From Botrimarina mediterranea (GTDB taxonomy: Bacteria; Planctomycetota; Planctomycetia; Pirellulales; Lacipirellulaceae), in the NCBI RefSeq assembly GCF_007753265.1, contig NZ_CP036349.1, positions 892,363 to 956,362 of the forward strand: a stretch of 64,000 nt of DNA, read 5' to 3'. This document shows, one piece after another, positions 44,867-54,165 of the stretch. Numbering within the stretch: the stretch's first letter is position 1; every line of letters starts with the position of its first letter. The notes under the pieces were generated by a model. That model made no database searches. It worked only from the letters and a program-made list of their open reading frames with translations, and was not told where the DNA came from. Made by a program: the position numbers and the translations under genes.

Positions 44867-45655
44867 TTACTTCGCGACGGGTTTGCCTTCGGCGAAGTTC
44901 TGCTCGATGACCTTGCCATCGGTTTGCCAGAGCTTTGAAGGGCCGTCCTTCACGCCGTTCTTGAAGTTCACTTCGGCCCGTTTGTCGCCGACGCGGGTCC
45001 ACTCGGTGGCGAGGCCCTCGAGCTTGCCATCGACGAACTGCGTCTCTTGGCGGAGCTGGCCGTTGGTGTACCAGGTGCGGAAGGCGCCGTCGGCCTTGCC
45101 GTCCTTGTAGGTCTCTTCGCGGAGCTTTTGCTCGCCGTCTTCGGAGTAGGTCTCCCAGACGCCGTTGCGCTGGCCCTCGACGTATTCGCGGCGGGCGACG
45201 AGCTTGCCCTCTTCGTTGAAGAGCTTCACCTCGCCGTCGGGGCGACCGTCCTTGTAGGTGACTTCCTTGGCGACCGTGCCGTTGGGGTGGTGGTAGACCC
45301 ACTTGCCGACGGCCTTGCCCTTATTGAACTCGCCCTCGACGTACAGCTCGCCGTTGGAGAAAAACTCCTTGTGCGGGCCGTCGCTGACGATCGAATTGTC
45401 CGAGTACTTGACGACACGGCGCTCGAAACGCACCGTCTCGGTGCCGGGGAAGTTCTCCTTGACGACCGTTGACTCGACCTCGATCGGCGGCGGCGGGGCT
45501 TCGTCTTCGGGCAGGTAGATCGGCGGGCCCGTGTAGGGCTCGATCGTCACCGATTCGCGGGCGGGTGTCTGTGTGTTCTGGGCGATCACCGTGCCGCACG
45601 TGGCGAGCAACGCTGCGAGGGCGGCGAGGCAGAGGCGAGAAGAGAGGGTCGGCAT
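44867..45655 (-). CDS. Exported MORN-repeat (YwqK-like) protein
   Basis: This 262-residue protein has a signal peptide (1-25, ending VIAQ) and about seven MORN_2-type repeats between 85 and 255, for example GELYVEGEFNKGKAVGKW and VAKEVTYKDGRPDGEVK. Annotated relatives are often called 'YwqK antitoxin', but a toxin is not adjacent and the signal peptide argues for an envelope role. Confidence 0.85.
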   Translation of the reverse strand: MPTLSSRLCLAALAALLATCGTVIAQNTQTPARESVTIEPYTGPPIYLPEDEAPPPPIEVESTVVKENFPGTETVRFERRVVKYSDNSIVSDGPHKEFFSNGELYVEGEFNKGKAVGKWVYHHPNGTVAKEVTYKDGRPDGEVKLFNEEGKLVARREYVEGQRNGVWETYSEDGEQKLREETYKDGKADGAFRTWYTNGQLRQETQFVDGKLEGLATEWTRVGDKRAEVNFKNGVKDGPSKLWQTDGKVIEQNFAEGKPVAK

Positions 45656-45793
45656 AGGTTCGCGATAGGGATAGCAGCGTCAATGCGGGGGACACCCCCA
45701 CTACGCAGCGAGGGACGCGTTAATCCCATATTCTACCGCAAGCGGTAGCCCCGTCCACGATGGGGAGCGCTACTTGGTGAGGCAGAAGAAAGG

Positions 45794-45879
45794 GAACACT
45801 AATCAACGCGAATTTACGCTAACAGGGAGGACTTTTCGGGAAGCCCTCTGTTAGTGTTGATCAGTGACGATTAGTGTTC
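45794..45879. repeat. Palindromic repeat, gaacactaat type
   Basis: Left arm gaacactaatcaacgcgaat then ttacgctaacaggg mirrors ccctctgttagtgttgatc then agtgacgattagtgttc with a few mismatches. There is no cargo. Confidence 0.8.
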
Positions 45880-45953
45880 TCGTCTCAGCTCTCTGAGCTT
45901 TGCAATCAGCGCCTTGGCGCGACGGCTTGCTCCGGTCGTAGTGGTCGTTTGCC

Positions 45954-47252
45954 CTACGAAAGCCGCCAGCCGGCTGGGAGCACCGCGTTTTTCGGCACCA
46001 CGATCACGCCGTCGCGGACGACGCAGCCCTCGCTGCTGTCGTAGTCTTCGCGGACGTCGTCATTGACGATCCGGGCGCCGGCGCCGATCCGGCAGTTCTT
46101 GTCGATAATCGCCCCGTCGATGATCGCGCCGGGGCCGACGCCGATCCGCGGCAATCCCTCGGCGTCGTTCTCCGCCATCCGGGAGGTCGATTCGTAGTAG
46201 TCGGCGCCCATCATCACGGTGTTGCGGATCGTCACGTCGCGGCCGATCCGGCAACGCAGCCCGATGACGCTGTTCTCGATCTTCGCGCCGGGCTCGATGA
46301 AGCAGCCGTCGGCGATCAAGCTGCTGGAGATGTCGGCGCCATCGACGCGGGTCGGCGGTAAGAACCGCGCGCGGGTGTAGATCGGCGCGCTGGACGACGA
46401 CAGCGCGAACGGCGGGTTGGGCTTCGCCAGTTGGAGGTTGGCCTCGTAGAACGAGCGGATGGTGCCGATGTCTTCCCAGTAGCCGTCGAACAGGTGGAGC
46501 TGGACGTGCTGCTTGTGGATGACGGAGGGGAAGATCTCTTTGCCGAAGTCGGATTGCGACTCGTCGCCGAGCGCGTCGAGCAGCGCCTGACGGTTGAAGA
46601 GGTAGATGCCCATCGAGGCGAGGCAATCGCGGCCCTCGCTCTTGATGCCACGGGCGTCGATCCAAGCGGGGTCGACGGCCGCGCGGTCTTGCTCTTCCTT
46701 GGTCTTGGGCTTCTCGACGAAGCCGGTGACGCGGCCCGTGTCGTCGGCCTGCATCAGGCCGAGGCCTGTAGCTTCTTTGCGGGTGACGGGCTTGGCGGCG
46801 ATCGTGACGTCGGCGTTGGAACGCTGGTGATCGTCGAGCATCCGCTGGAAGTCCATCCGGTAGAGCTGGTCGCCCGACAGGATGAGGACGTAATCGAAGC
46901 CCGCCTCGAGGATGTAGAGCAGGTTCTTGCGGACCGCGTCGGCGGTGCCCTGGTACCAGTCCATGTTGGCGTTGTCGTCGATCGTCTGCTGCGCAGCGAG
47001 GATCTCGACGAAGCCGCCGGTGAAGGCGTCGAAGCGGTACGTGCCGCGGATGTGCTGGTGCAGGCTCACCGAGAGGAACTGCGTGAGCACGTACGAGTGG
47101 TTGATGCCCGAGTTGATGCAGTTCGAAATCGGGATGTCGATGAGCCGGTACTTGCCCGCCAGCGGGACAGCGGGCTTGGACCGATACCCCGTGAGCGGCA
47201 ACAGCCGAGTGCCACGCCCACCACCAAGAATCACCGCGACGACGTTTTTCAT
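45954..47252 (-). CDS. glgC: Glucose-1-phosphate adenylyltransferase
   Basis: GlgC makes ADP-glucose for glycogen. The 432-residue protein begins VVAVILGGGRGTRLLPLT, with the pyrophosphorylase motif, and shows SKPAVPLAGKYRLIDIPISN. ILSGDQLYRMDF lies near 125, and GFVEKPK marks the substrate loop. The C-terminal left-handed beta helix starts about 290 (CRIGRDVTIRNTVMMGADYYES). Allosteric control is expected. The outer inverted repeat of the downstream element starts 7 bp from its start codon. Confidence 0.96.
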   Translation of the reverse strand: MKNVVAVILGGGRGTRLLPLTGYRSKPAVPLAGKYRLIDIPISNCINSGINHSYVLTQFLSVSLHQHIRGTYRFDAFTGGFVEILAAQQTIDDNANMDWYQGTADAVRKNLLYILEAGFDYVLILSGDQLYRMDFQRMLDDHQRSNADVTIAAKPVTRKEATGLGLMQADDTGRVTGFVEKPKTKEEQDRAAVDPAWIDARGIKSEGRDCLASMGIYLFNRQALLDALGDESQSDFGKEIFPSVIHKQHVQLHLFDGYWEDIGTIRSFYEANLQLAKPNPPFALSSSSAPIYTRARFLPPTRVDGADISSSLIADGCFIEPGAKIENSVIGLRCRIGRDVTIRNTVMMGADYYESTSRMAENDAEGLPRIGVGPGAIIDGAIIDKNCRIGAGARIVNDDVREDYDSSEGCVVRDGVIVVPKNAVLPAGWRLS

Positions 47253-47327
47253 AGTTGGAACCGCCAGGACGCCAGGAGCGCCAAGGATCGCCAGGGAGGA
47301 TTTTTATCTGAGGTACGTTATCAACAT

Positions 47328-47895
47328 CTGTAGGAGGCGTCTCCGACGCCGATTACGGCCACCATTCTCGATCGAGCATGCCGTTGCCGAGAAGCGACGC
47401 CGAGGAGAATTCCCAGTCAGACGCCACGTCAGCAAGCCCAGCGCGGACCGGATTGTGCTCAATATACTCGCAAAGCGATACGAGTTCATCGCGGTCGCGA
47501 CAATGCCGGTCGTGGAAGCCTTCCTGCCAAACACTTCCCGATTTCGAACGGTGTCGATTGATTTGAAGGGCGGTGAACTTTGAGAAGCTTCGAACCACCT
47601 CCGACAACTCCTCGCCCGGCAGTAAGCAGAAAGCCACATGAAGGTGGTCGGGCATCAGGCAAAACGCGAAGAGCTTAATCCGATCAGTTGCCCGGAGATG
47701 ATTTAGGCTGCCAAGGAGGATCTTCGCATTGGCGGAATCCGACCCTAGCCGCTGCCGGTCCTTGAAGACCTTGGTGACCATGTAGCATTCCCAGGCTTGG
47801 GAAACTCTACCTTCGCGGAGTTTGGAGAGTCTTCCGGCGGGTTGGGATCGATGCGGCATGGTGCGCGTAATCGGCGTCGGAGACGCCTCCTACAG
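47328..47895. mobile_element. RAYT transposase unit with REP arms
   Basis: The arms ctgtaggaggcgtctccgac (47328-47347 and on) and the mirror gtcggagacgcctcctacag (47876-47895) enclose one transposase gene on the minus strand. The right arm runs directly into the start codon of the gene. Short derivatives of the same arms are at 11.4, 17.8, 44.8 and 59.2 kb. Confidence 0.88.
47353..47859 (-). CDS. REP-associated tyrosine transposase (RAYT, Y1 type)
   Basis: This Y1/HUH single-strand nuclease of 168 residues resembles TnpA_REP proteins. The HUH pair is His72-Leu-His74 in MPDHLHVAF, and the catalytic Tyr132 lies in EYIEHNPVRAGLA; both fit the family. WQEGFHDRHC precedes the Tyr as usual. Start ATG 47859 lies at the end of the REP arm (gcgcaccATGCCG), so the gene and arm are physically fused. 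It probably cleaves and moves REP elements. The length is normal, so it may be active. Confidence 0.92.
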   Translation of the reverse strand: MPHRSQPAGRLSKLREGRVSQAWECYMVTKVFKDRQRLGSDSANAKILLGSLNHLRATDRIKLFAFCLMPDHLHVAFCLLPGEELSEVVRSFSKFTALQINRHRSKSGSVWQEGFHDRHCRDRDELVSLCEYIEHNPVRAGLADVASDWEFSSASLLGNGMLDREWWP

Positions 47896-47975
47896 AACGG
47901 TTCCCGTTCAGGAAAAATCGACAGCGTGTTGTCAGCTCTTGGCGATCCTGGCGCTCCTGGCGTCTTGGCGGTTTC

Positions 47976-50768
47976 TCACCCCTTCACGACGAGGTTAACC
48001 AGCTTACCCGGGACGACAATCTCTTTGACGATTTGTTTCCCGGCAAGTTGCTCGCCAATTTTGGGGTCGGCTTTGACGGCGGCCAGGATCGCAGCTTGGT
48101 CGGCGCCGGTGGGGACGCTCACTTTGCCGCGGACTTTGCCGCTGATTTGGACGACGATCTCCACCGTGTCGGTCGCCAGGTGGGTTTCGTCGAAGGCCGG
48201 CCAGGGCTCGTAGGCGAGCGTCTGAGCGTGTCCCAGAGCCGACCACAGCTCTTCACTCAAGTGCGGCGCGAAGGGCGACAGGATGAGCACCAGGGGCTCG
48301 AGGCATGCCCTGGGGCGGGACGTCTCCTTGGTGAAGAAGTTGACGAACTCCATCATCCGCGCGATCGCCGTATTGAACGACAGCTTGTCGATGTCTTCGG
48401 TGACGGCCTTGATCGTGGCGTGCGTGACGCGGAGCTGCTCGGCGGTGGGCTCGGCGTTGGACACTTCGGCGGCGAGCGTCATCTCTTCGGACCGGTCGTC
48501 GATCATCAGCCGCCAGACGCGGCCGAGGAAGTTCCGCACGCCGGCGACCCCTTCCATGTTCCACGGCTTCGAGTCGGGCAGCGGGCCCATGAACATCTCG
48601 TAGAGCCGGAGCGCGTCGGCGCCGTACTCGCGGACGACTTCGTCCGGGTTGACGACGTTGCCGCGGCTCTTCGACATCTTCTCGCCGTTCTCGCCGAGGA
48701 TCATCCCTTGGTTGACGAGCTTCTGGAACGGCTCGGGCGTGCTGACGACGCCGCGGTCGAAGAGCACCATGTGCCAGAACCGCGAGTAGAGCAGGTGCAG
48801 CACGGCGTGCTCGGCGCCGCCGATGTAGAGGTCCACCGGCATCCACGCCTTCTCGATCTCGGGGTCGATCGGCGAGTCGCTGTTCTTCGGGTCGAGGAAG
48901 CGCAAGTAGTACCAGCAACTGCCGGCCCACTGCGGCATGGTGTTGCTCTCGCGCTTGCACTTAACACCGTCAATGACGGGGTAGAGCCATTCCGCGGGAG
49001 CTTTATCGAGCGGCGGCTCGGGGCGGCCGTGTGGCTTGAAGTCTTCGAGGTGCGGCAGATCGACCGGGAGGTCCGACTCGGCGACGGTGCGGATGAGGCC
49101 GGTGGGTTTGCCGTCGGTGTCGAGTTCGTGGGCGATCGGGAACGGCTCGCCCCAGAAGCGTTGGCGGCTGAAGAGCCAGTCGCGGAGCTTGTAGTTGACC
49201 GCTTCTTTGCCGACGCCCTTTTCGGTCAGCCAAGCGGTGATCTTAGTTTTGAACTCGGCGGTTGGCGTGCCGTCGAATTCACCGGAGTTGATCGCTACGC
49301 CTTCGCCTGCATAGACAAATTCTCCTCTGAGGACCGCTTTCCTGCTTGTCCTAGTTTCTGTGACGCTAACTCGATTGGGATGGATTTGAACCTGGCCGCC
49401 ACTTGCGGTCTGTAAAGGAAAGTTTGTTTTACCTGTGACTTGGATGGACTTTTGAGTTAGGTCGCTGCCTGGATCGACGACCGCTTTGATCGGCAGGCTG
49501 AACTTCTTCGCGAACTCAAAGTCGCGCTCGTCGTGCGCCGGGACCGCCATGATCGCGCCGGTGCCGTAGCTGATGAGCACGTAGTCGGCGATCCAGATTG
49601 GGATCTGCTCACCGTTTACTGGGTTGATCGCGTACGAGCCGGTGAAGACGCCCGTCTTGTCTTTCGCCAGCTCGGTGCGGTCGAGGTCACTCTTGAAGGA
49701 CGCTGCTTCGACGTAGGCCTTCACCGCGGCCGCTTGGTCGGGTGTGGTCAAACGCTCGACGTACGGGTGTTCGGGCGCGATGACCATGTACGTCGCGCCG
49801 AAGAGCGTGTCGGGGCGGGTTGTGTAGACGCGGAGGACGCCGTCGGCAGGCTTATCGCCCCATTTGACCTCGCCATCAGATTTAGCCCCCGGTGCCGATT
49901 CAATCGATAAACGGCCGGGGGCTAATTGCGATGTTGAGTTTGTTTGCGCGATTCGGAAATCAACTTCCGCGCCCGTGCTCCGCCCAATCCAATTCCGCTG
50001 CAGTGCTTTGACGCCCTCGGGCCAATCGAGCTTTTCGAGCCCCGCCGACAAGCGGTCGGCGTACGACGTGATACGGAGCATCCATTGGCGTAGCGGGCGG
50101 CGTTCGACGGGGTGGCCGCCGCGTTCGCTCTTGCCGTCGATCACTTCTTCGTTGGCGAGCACCGTGCCGAGCGCGGGGCACCAGTTCACTGGCGCCGAGC
50201 TTTGGTACGCCAGCCGGCGCTCATCGACCCAGCGGCGCGCGAAGTCCTCGCCCATCGCCTGCACGTCTTCGGGAATCTCCAGCTCGGCGATCGGCCGGCC
50301 CTTCTGCTGTTCACGATCGAACCAAGTGTCGTAGAGCTTCAGGAAGATCCACTGCGTCCAGCGGACGTACTCGACATCGGTCGTCGCGATCTCACGGTCC
50401 CAGTCGTAGCTAAAGCCGAGCATCTTTAACTGGCGGCGGAACGTCGCGATGTTTTTCTCGGTCTGCACGCGCGGGTGCTCGCCCGTCTTGATGGCGTGCT
50501 CCTCGGCGGGGAGGCCGAAGGCGTCGAAGCCCATCGGGTGGACGACCGAGTACCCCTGCATCCGTCGCGCGCGGCAGACGATGTCGGTGGCGGTGTACCC
50601 CTCCGGGTGCCCAACGTGCAGCCCGTCGCCCGACGGGTAAGGGAACATGTCGAGCGCGTAGAGTTTCTTCTGCGGATCGTCCGGCAACCGCGGCGCGCTG
50701 AAGGTGTTGTCGGCTTCCCAGAAGGCTTGCCACTTGGGCTCGATGGTGGCGGGGTTGTAGCGGGGCAT
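47976..50768 (-). CDS. leuS: Leucyl-tRNA synthetase
   Basis: This class I synthetase of 930 residues charges tRNA-Leu and edits mischarged products. [12 protein letters not shown] near 50 is the HIGH-type motif, and KMSKSRGN near 700 is the KMSKS loop. The editing domain CP1 includes [16 protein letters not shown]. Two segments look inserted in comparison with the E. coli pattern: about 40 residues just before [11 protein letters not shown], and about 50 before [13 protein letters not shown], the latter with lower GC codons. ATG 50768 matches the family start [17 protein letters not shown]. Confidence 0.96.
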   Translation of the reverse strand: MPRYNPATIEPKWQAFWEADNTFSAPRLPDDPQKKLYALDMFPYPSGDGLHVGHPEGYTATDIVCRARRMQGYSVVHPMGFDAFGLPAEEHAIKTGEHPRVQTEKNIATFRRQLKMLGFSYDWDREIATTDVEYVRWTQWIFLKLYDTWFDREQQKGRPIAELEIPEDVQAMGEDFARRWVDERRLAYQSSAPVNWCPALGTVLANEEVIDGKSERGGHPVERRPLRQWMLRITSYADRLSAGLEKLDWPEGVKALQRNWIGRSTGAEVDFRIAQTNSTSQLAPGRLSIESAPGAKSDGEVKWGDKPADGVLRVYTTRPDTLFGATYMVIAPEHPYVERLTTPDQAAAVKAYVEAASFKSDLDRTELAKDKTGVFTGSYAINPVNGEQIPIWIADYVLISYGTGAIMAVPAHDERDFEFAKKFSLPIKAVVDPGSDLTQKSIQVTGKTNFPLQTASGGQVQIHPNRVSVTETRTSRKAVLRGEFVYAGEGVAINSGEFDGTPTAEFKTKITAWLTEKGVGKEAVNYKLRDWLFSRQRFWGEPFPIAHELDTDGKPTGLIRTVAESDLPVDLPHLEDFKPHGRPEPPLDKAPAEWLYPVIDGVKCKRESNTMPQWAGSCWYYLRFLDPKNSDSPIDPEIEKAWMPVDLYIGGAEHAVLHLLYSRFWHMVLFDRGVVSTPEPFQKLVNQGMILGENGEKMSKSRGNVVNPDEVVREYGADALRLYEMFMGPLPDSKPWNMEGVAGVRNFLGRVWRLMIDDRSEEMTLAAEVSNAEPTAEQLRVTHATIKAVTEDIDKLSFNTAIARMMEFVNFFTKETSRPRACLEPLVLILSPFAPHLSEELWSALGHAQTLAYEPWPAFDETHLATDTVEIVVQISGKVRGKVSVPTGADQAAILAAVKADPKIGEQLAGKQIVKEIVVPGKLVNLVVKG
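49882..49925. repeat. Palindrome inside the leuS editing domain
   Basis: ttagcccccgg (49882-49892) and ccgggggctaa (49915-49925) form a perfect 11-bp inverted repeat within the coding sequence. It is translated as part of [15 protein letters not shown], in the segment that has no match in the E. coli enzyme. Confidence 0.75.
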
Positions 50769-50819
50769 CGAGCGGTCGAAGGGGGAAGGCGGGAGGGCGA
50801 AGGCGGAGAGTAGAGCGAT

Positions 50820-50896
50820 GGCGAGCCGGCGACGCGAGTCGTTGGAGTGAAGTGGGTACCAGCCGCAGCTCCGACGACTCGCGTCGCCGGCTCGCC
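50820..50896. repeat. Family C palindrome, copy 4
   Basis: ggcgagccggcgacgcgagt then cg pairs with cgactcgcgtcgccggctcg then cc. The loop reads tgaagtgggtaccagcc. It lies upstream of leuS, between it and the PEP-CTERM gene. Confidence 0.88.
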
Positions 50897-51066
50897 GAAG
50901 TCTTGCGATTCTATCGCCGGGCGCGCTGAGCGCAAACCACTGCAAACTTTGACTTTAGAGGCTCTGTGGGTGTACACTTCGAGTCGATTTCTCGGGGATC
51001 GCCCCTCGCTCGTCTTCGTGACGTTTGCTTCTGACTACTTTCGTTCAACTTGATCCGAGCCCGCCG

Positions 51067-52218
51067 ATGAGACGCCTCGCAGCGAGCACTGCCTTGCTAT
51101 CCGTCCTCGCGACGAGCAGTACCTGCCTCGCGGACTACATCCTCAACACCCGAACCAGCGCGGTACGGTACAGCGATGACGGGGTACGTCTGATCGAATA
51201 CGGATCGTCGAGAAACCCGAGCCCTAATCCAACCCCAAACGATGCAACGCCCGTCCTCGGTGAAGCGATGGTGTCGTTGTCGCTGGCGCCGATCGCCAAG
51301 TTGATGGTCGTTACGCATGACCTGGGTAGCCATAGCCTCTACGGTTTCGACGCTTTCTCAGGATTGCCGCTCTATGGCAACCAGCCAGCCACCCCTGAGG
51401 GAAAGTCTTTCTGGTCGTCAGGATACGGCCCCTACGAGTCGCGCTGCGGGAGTCAAGGCTGCAGTCTCACCCCAGATGGATTTGAAACGACGGCGAGACT
51501 CGCGGGGGAGGTGCTGTTCCACCCCGATGGCTATCTCTATGGGGTAGGATACGCCGACCTCTTCAGTGGCACACCGAATGCATCGACGTACGTCGAGTCG
51601 AGGGCTGCTCTAATGAGATTCGCGAAAGATTTCAGCGGAGGACCTTCCGTCGTTTCCGTCCTGCCTTATATATCAGATTCTCAGATGTCACCGTTGGATT
51701 TCTTCACGCCCGAACTTTTGCCGTCGGGCGAGGTTGCTGTAACGTTTGAGAACACGAATCCTCTTACCAGTCAGCCGAACGATCGCTATAGCTATTCGGT
51801 TGATGTTAGCGCATTCCGAAGCCCGATGCAGGGTAGTTTCGTCGTTCCAGCGACTGCGATTGCGCTGCCCCGACAATCATTGCTGGAAAAGGTGGACTTG
51901 ACGTCATCTGGAAGTCCCGTCGGAAGCCTCTTTACTGGGGCGTTCGAGGACGGTAGAGGCAATATCGTTGTGCTACGCGCGGTTCACGGCGGCGCAAATG
52001 GGCCGTACGGGCCGTTCACGACCGCCAGCCTGCTTGAGTTCGACGCCACGACTGGCGACTTCAAGCGGACGGTGTTTAGCGAGGACCTGCCGGATCAGTT
52101 CTACGACAACTATTATAGCGGCGGCATTTATATAGCCGTGCCGGAGCCCACTAGTGGCGTCCTAGCTGCTTGTTGCGCCGCTGCAGTACTTGCTCGACGC
52201 CATCCGCAGGTGAAGTAA
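51067..52218 (+). CDS. Exported PEP-CTERM protein
   Basis: This 383-residue protein has a signal peptide (about 1-23) and no family I recognise in the body, though GEVLFHPDGYLYGVGYADL and GAFEDGRGNIVVLRAVHGG suggest beta-propeller-like strands. It ends AVPEPTSGVLAACCAAAVLARR, a PEP-CTERM anchor. ATG 51067 was chosen over one 42 bp upstream because it directly precedes the signal. GC is lower than in the neighbours. Confidence 0.82.
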   Translation: MRRLAASTALLSVLATSSTCLADYILNTRTSAVRYSDDGVRLIEYGSSRNPSPNPTPNDATPVLGEAMVSLSLAPIAKLMVVTHDLGSHSLYGFDAFSGLPLYGNQPATPEGKSFWSSGYGPYESRCGSQGCSLTPDGFETTARLAGEVLFHPDGYLYGVGYADLFSGTPNASTYVESRAALMRFAKDFSGGPSVVSVLPYISDSQMSPLDFFTPELLPSGEVAVTFENTNPLTSQPNDRYSYSVDVSAFRSPMQGSFVVPATAIALPRQSLLEKVDLTSSGSPVGSLFTGAFEDGRGNIVVLRAVHGGANGPYGPFTTASLLEFDATTGDFKRTVFSEDLPDQFYDNYYSGGIYIAVPEPTSGVLAACCAAAVLARRHPQVK

Positions 52219-52375
52219 GGTCGGTCGGGATTCCCTGTTCACGATTCTATTCTACTCTACGCGAGCGCAAACCTCGCCGTCCGTTGACCTTCGGGCGCAG
52301 CGTGCTTCTACTGTCGGGTCTGGTTTCTAGCCCCGGACACCGGTCTTTTACGACCCCCGCCCCATCGACGCTGTT

Positions 52376-53665
52376 GTGGAAAAGACCAAGATTGGCCTCA
52401 TCGGACTCGGCACGGTTGGGTCGGGCGTCGCTCAGATTCTCTTGGACCATGGAGACCGGACCGCTCGGCAAGCGGGACGGGTGCTGTGGCTCGAGAAGGC
52501 GGCGGTCCGCGACCCCAAGAAGCCCCGGGGCTGTGACGTCCCCGACGGAGTGCTGACGGACGACATCGACGCGGTCGTGGCCGATCCGTCGATCGACGTC
52601 GTCGCCGAGCTGATGGGGGGCGTCGAGCGCGCCCGCGAGGTGGTGCTCGCTTTGCTTAATTCGGGCAAGGACGTCGTGACGGCGAATAAGGCGCTGATCG
52701 CGGCCCATGGGCCCGAGCTGTTCGACGCGGCGCGGGCGGCGGGGCGGACGATTGCTTTCGAAGCGGCGGTCGCCGGCGGCATCCCGATCATCGCCAACCT
52801 CAGCCAATGTCTGTCGGCCAACCAGGTCGAGTCGCTCACCGGCATCCTCAACGGCACCTGCAACTTCATCCTCTCGAAAATGCATCGCGAGGGCGCGCCG
52901 TACGCCGACGTGCTCGCCGAGGCGCAGCGGCTCGGTTACGCCGAGGCCGACCCGGCGATGGACGTCGATGGGACCGACACGGCGCAGAAGCTGGCGATCC
53001 TCGCACACCTGGCGTTCGGCGCGCGGCCCGACTGGCGTGCGATCCCGCGCACCGGGATCGACACGCTCGACCTCGCCGACGTGAAGATGGCCCAGGAGCT
53101 GGGATATACGATCAAGCTGCTGGGCGTTGCGGAGCTTACGGCGAAGGGTTTGCAACTCTCGGTCGGCCCGACGCTGGTGAAAAACGGCAACCCGATGGCG
53201 GACGTGTCGGGGCCGATGAACGCGGTGCGAATCACAGCCGACGCGGTGGGCGAGCTGTTCTTACAGGGGCCAGGCGCGGGGCAGATGCCAACCGCCTCCG
53301 CAGTCGTCGCGGACCTGATCGACACGGCCGTCGGCCGCACGCGGCTGACGTTCCAGACGCTCAAGTTGTGGAGCGCCGAGTCCGACCGCACGCCGGTGGC
53401 CGACCCGGCCGAGGCGCTGGCGAAGTTCTACCTGCGTGTCGAAGCGGCGGACGAGCCGGGCGTCCTCGCGCAGATCGCCGCGGCGCTGGCGGCCGAGGGG
53501 ATCTCAATCGCCAGCTTCCAGCAACAAGCAAGCGAAGCGGCGACGGTGCCGCTGGTGCTGATGACGCACGAGACGACCGAGGGCGCCGTGTCGCGGGCTT
53601 GCGAAGCGATCGGCAAGCTGAAACCCGTCGCGGCGGGGCCGGTACGGCTGCGCGTTGTTGGTTAG
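52376..53665 (+). CDS. hom: Homoserine dehydrogenase
   Basis: This NAD(P)-dependent enzyme of 429 residues reduces aspartate semialdehyde to homoserine, the branch to threonine and methionine. GLGTVGSGVAQIL is the nucleotide site, VTANKALIA and GILNGTCNFILSKM mark the catalytic domain, and the C-terminal ACT domain starts near 345 (EAADEPGVLAQIAAALAAEGISI), so feedback control by threonine is likely. Start GTG 52376. The gene heads a cluster with a proposed homoserine kinase and aspartate kinase, now separated by mobile units. Confidence 0.95.
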   Translation: MEKTKIGLIGLGTVGSGVAQILLDHGDRTARQAGRVLWLEKAAVRDPKKPRGCDVPDGVLTDDIDAVVADPSIDVVAELMGGVERAREVVLALLNSGKDVVTANKALIAAHGPELFDAARAAGRTIAFEAAVAGGIPIIANLSQCLSANQVESLTGILNGTCNFILSKMHREGAPYADVLAEAQRLGYAEADPAMDVDGTDTAQKLAILAHLAFGARPDWRAIPRTGIDTLDLADVKMAQELGYTIKLLGVAELTAKGLQLSVGPTLVKNGNPMADVSGPMNAVRITADAVGELFLQGPGAGQMPTASAVVADLIDTAVGRTRLTFQTLKLWSAESDRTPVADPAEALAKFYLRVEAADEPGVLAQIAAALAAEGISIASFQQQASEAATVPLVLMTHETTEGAVSRACEAIGKLKPVAAGPVRLRVVG

Positions 53666-53680
53666 TTCGCAAGAGAATTA

Positions 53681-54153
53681 ACCACAAAGGAACTAAGGAA
53701 CGAAGGACGGATCAACGGGAAGGGTTTTGTGGGCAGGTTTGAGCCGATCGCTGAAAGGGACGAGGCACTTGCTCGGGTAGTGCTGGACGCGGCCTTTCGT
53801 GTTCACTCGAAGCTTGGCCCTGGTTTGCTCGAGTCGATCTATGAGCACTGCCTTGATAAGGAATTGACGAAGAGTGGAGTTCCTTTTGAGCGTCAGCCGC
53901 TGCTCGCGATCGAGTACGACGGCGAGATCATCGACGCTGGGCTACGGATGGACTTGTTCATTGACAAACGAGTCATCGTCGAACTCAAAGCAGTGGAACA
54001 ACTCGCTCCCATCCACGAAGCCCAACTGTTTACCTACCTCAAGCTGACCAATTGCCGCCTCGGCCTCTTACTCAACTTCAACGTCCCGCATTTCAAAGAT
54101 GGAATCAAACGAGTGGTGCGGTAGCACCCTTCGTTCCTTGGTTCCTTTGTGGT
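53681..54153. mobile_element. Inverted-repeat unit carrying GxxExxY gene 1
   Basis: Terminal repeats accacaaaggaactaaggaa then cgaagg (53681-53706) and ccttcgttccttggttcctt then tgtggt (54128-54153) pair at 25 of 26 bases. The single gene inside fills most of the 421-bp interior. The unit lies between hom and the kinase gene, 15 bp and 12 bp from their ends. Confidence 0.85.
53729..54124 (+). CDS. GxxExxY family PD-(D/E)XK-like protein 1
   Basis: This 131-residue protein has the name motif Gly32-x-x-Glu35-x-x-Tyr38 (PGLLESIYEHCL) and a nuclease-type core: Asp75 in RMDLFID and Glu85-x-Lys87 in VIVELKAV. HEAQLFTYLKLTN and LGLLLNFNV complete the fold. The pattern matches the GxxExxY family, whose role is unknown. 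Start GTG 53729 has GGGAAGGG upstream. The gene is framed by inverted repeats, so it is probably cargo rather than part of the threonine pathway. Confidence 0.9.
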   Translation: MGRFEPIAERDEALARVVLDAAFRVHSKLGPGLLESIYEHCLDKELTKSGVPFERQPLLAIEYDGEIIDAGLRMDLFIDKRVIVELKAVEQLAPIHEAQLFTYLKLTNCRLGLLLNFNVPHFKDGIKRVVR

Positions 54154-54165
54154 GAATAAATCCTT

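Larger units (their letters stand above)
47259..47973. mobile_element. Outer inverted-repeat element around the RAYT unit
   Basis: Left terminal repeat aaccgccaggacgccaggag then cgccaaggatcgccag (47259-47294) mirrors cttggcgatcctggcgctcc then tggcgtcttggcggtt (47938-47973). The same repeat bounds the GxxExxY unit at 55401-55867. Inside sits the RAYT unit (47328-47895), apparently inserted into or carried by this palindrome. The right repeat ends 2 bp before the leuS stop. Confidence 0.8.

Noticed and set aside
44867-45655. MORN-repeat protein as a toxin-antitoxin member
   Set aside because: It has a signal peptide and no toxin gene beside it; the usual family label is misleading here.
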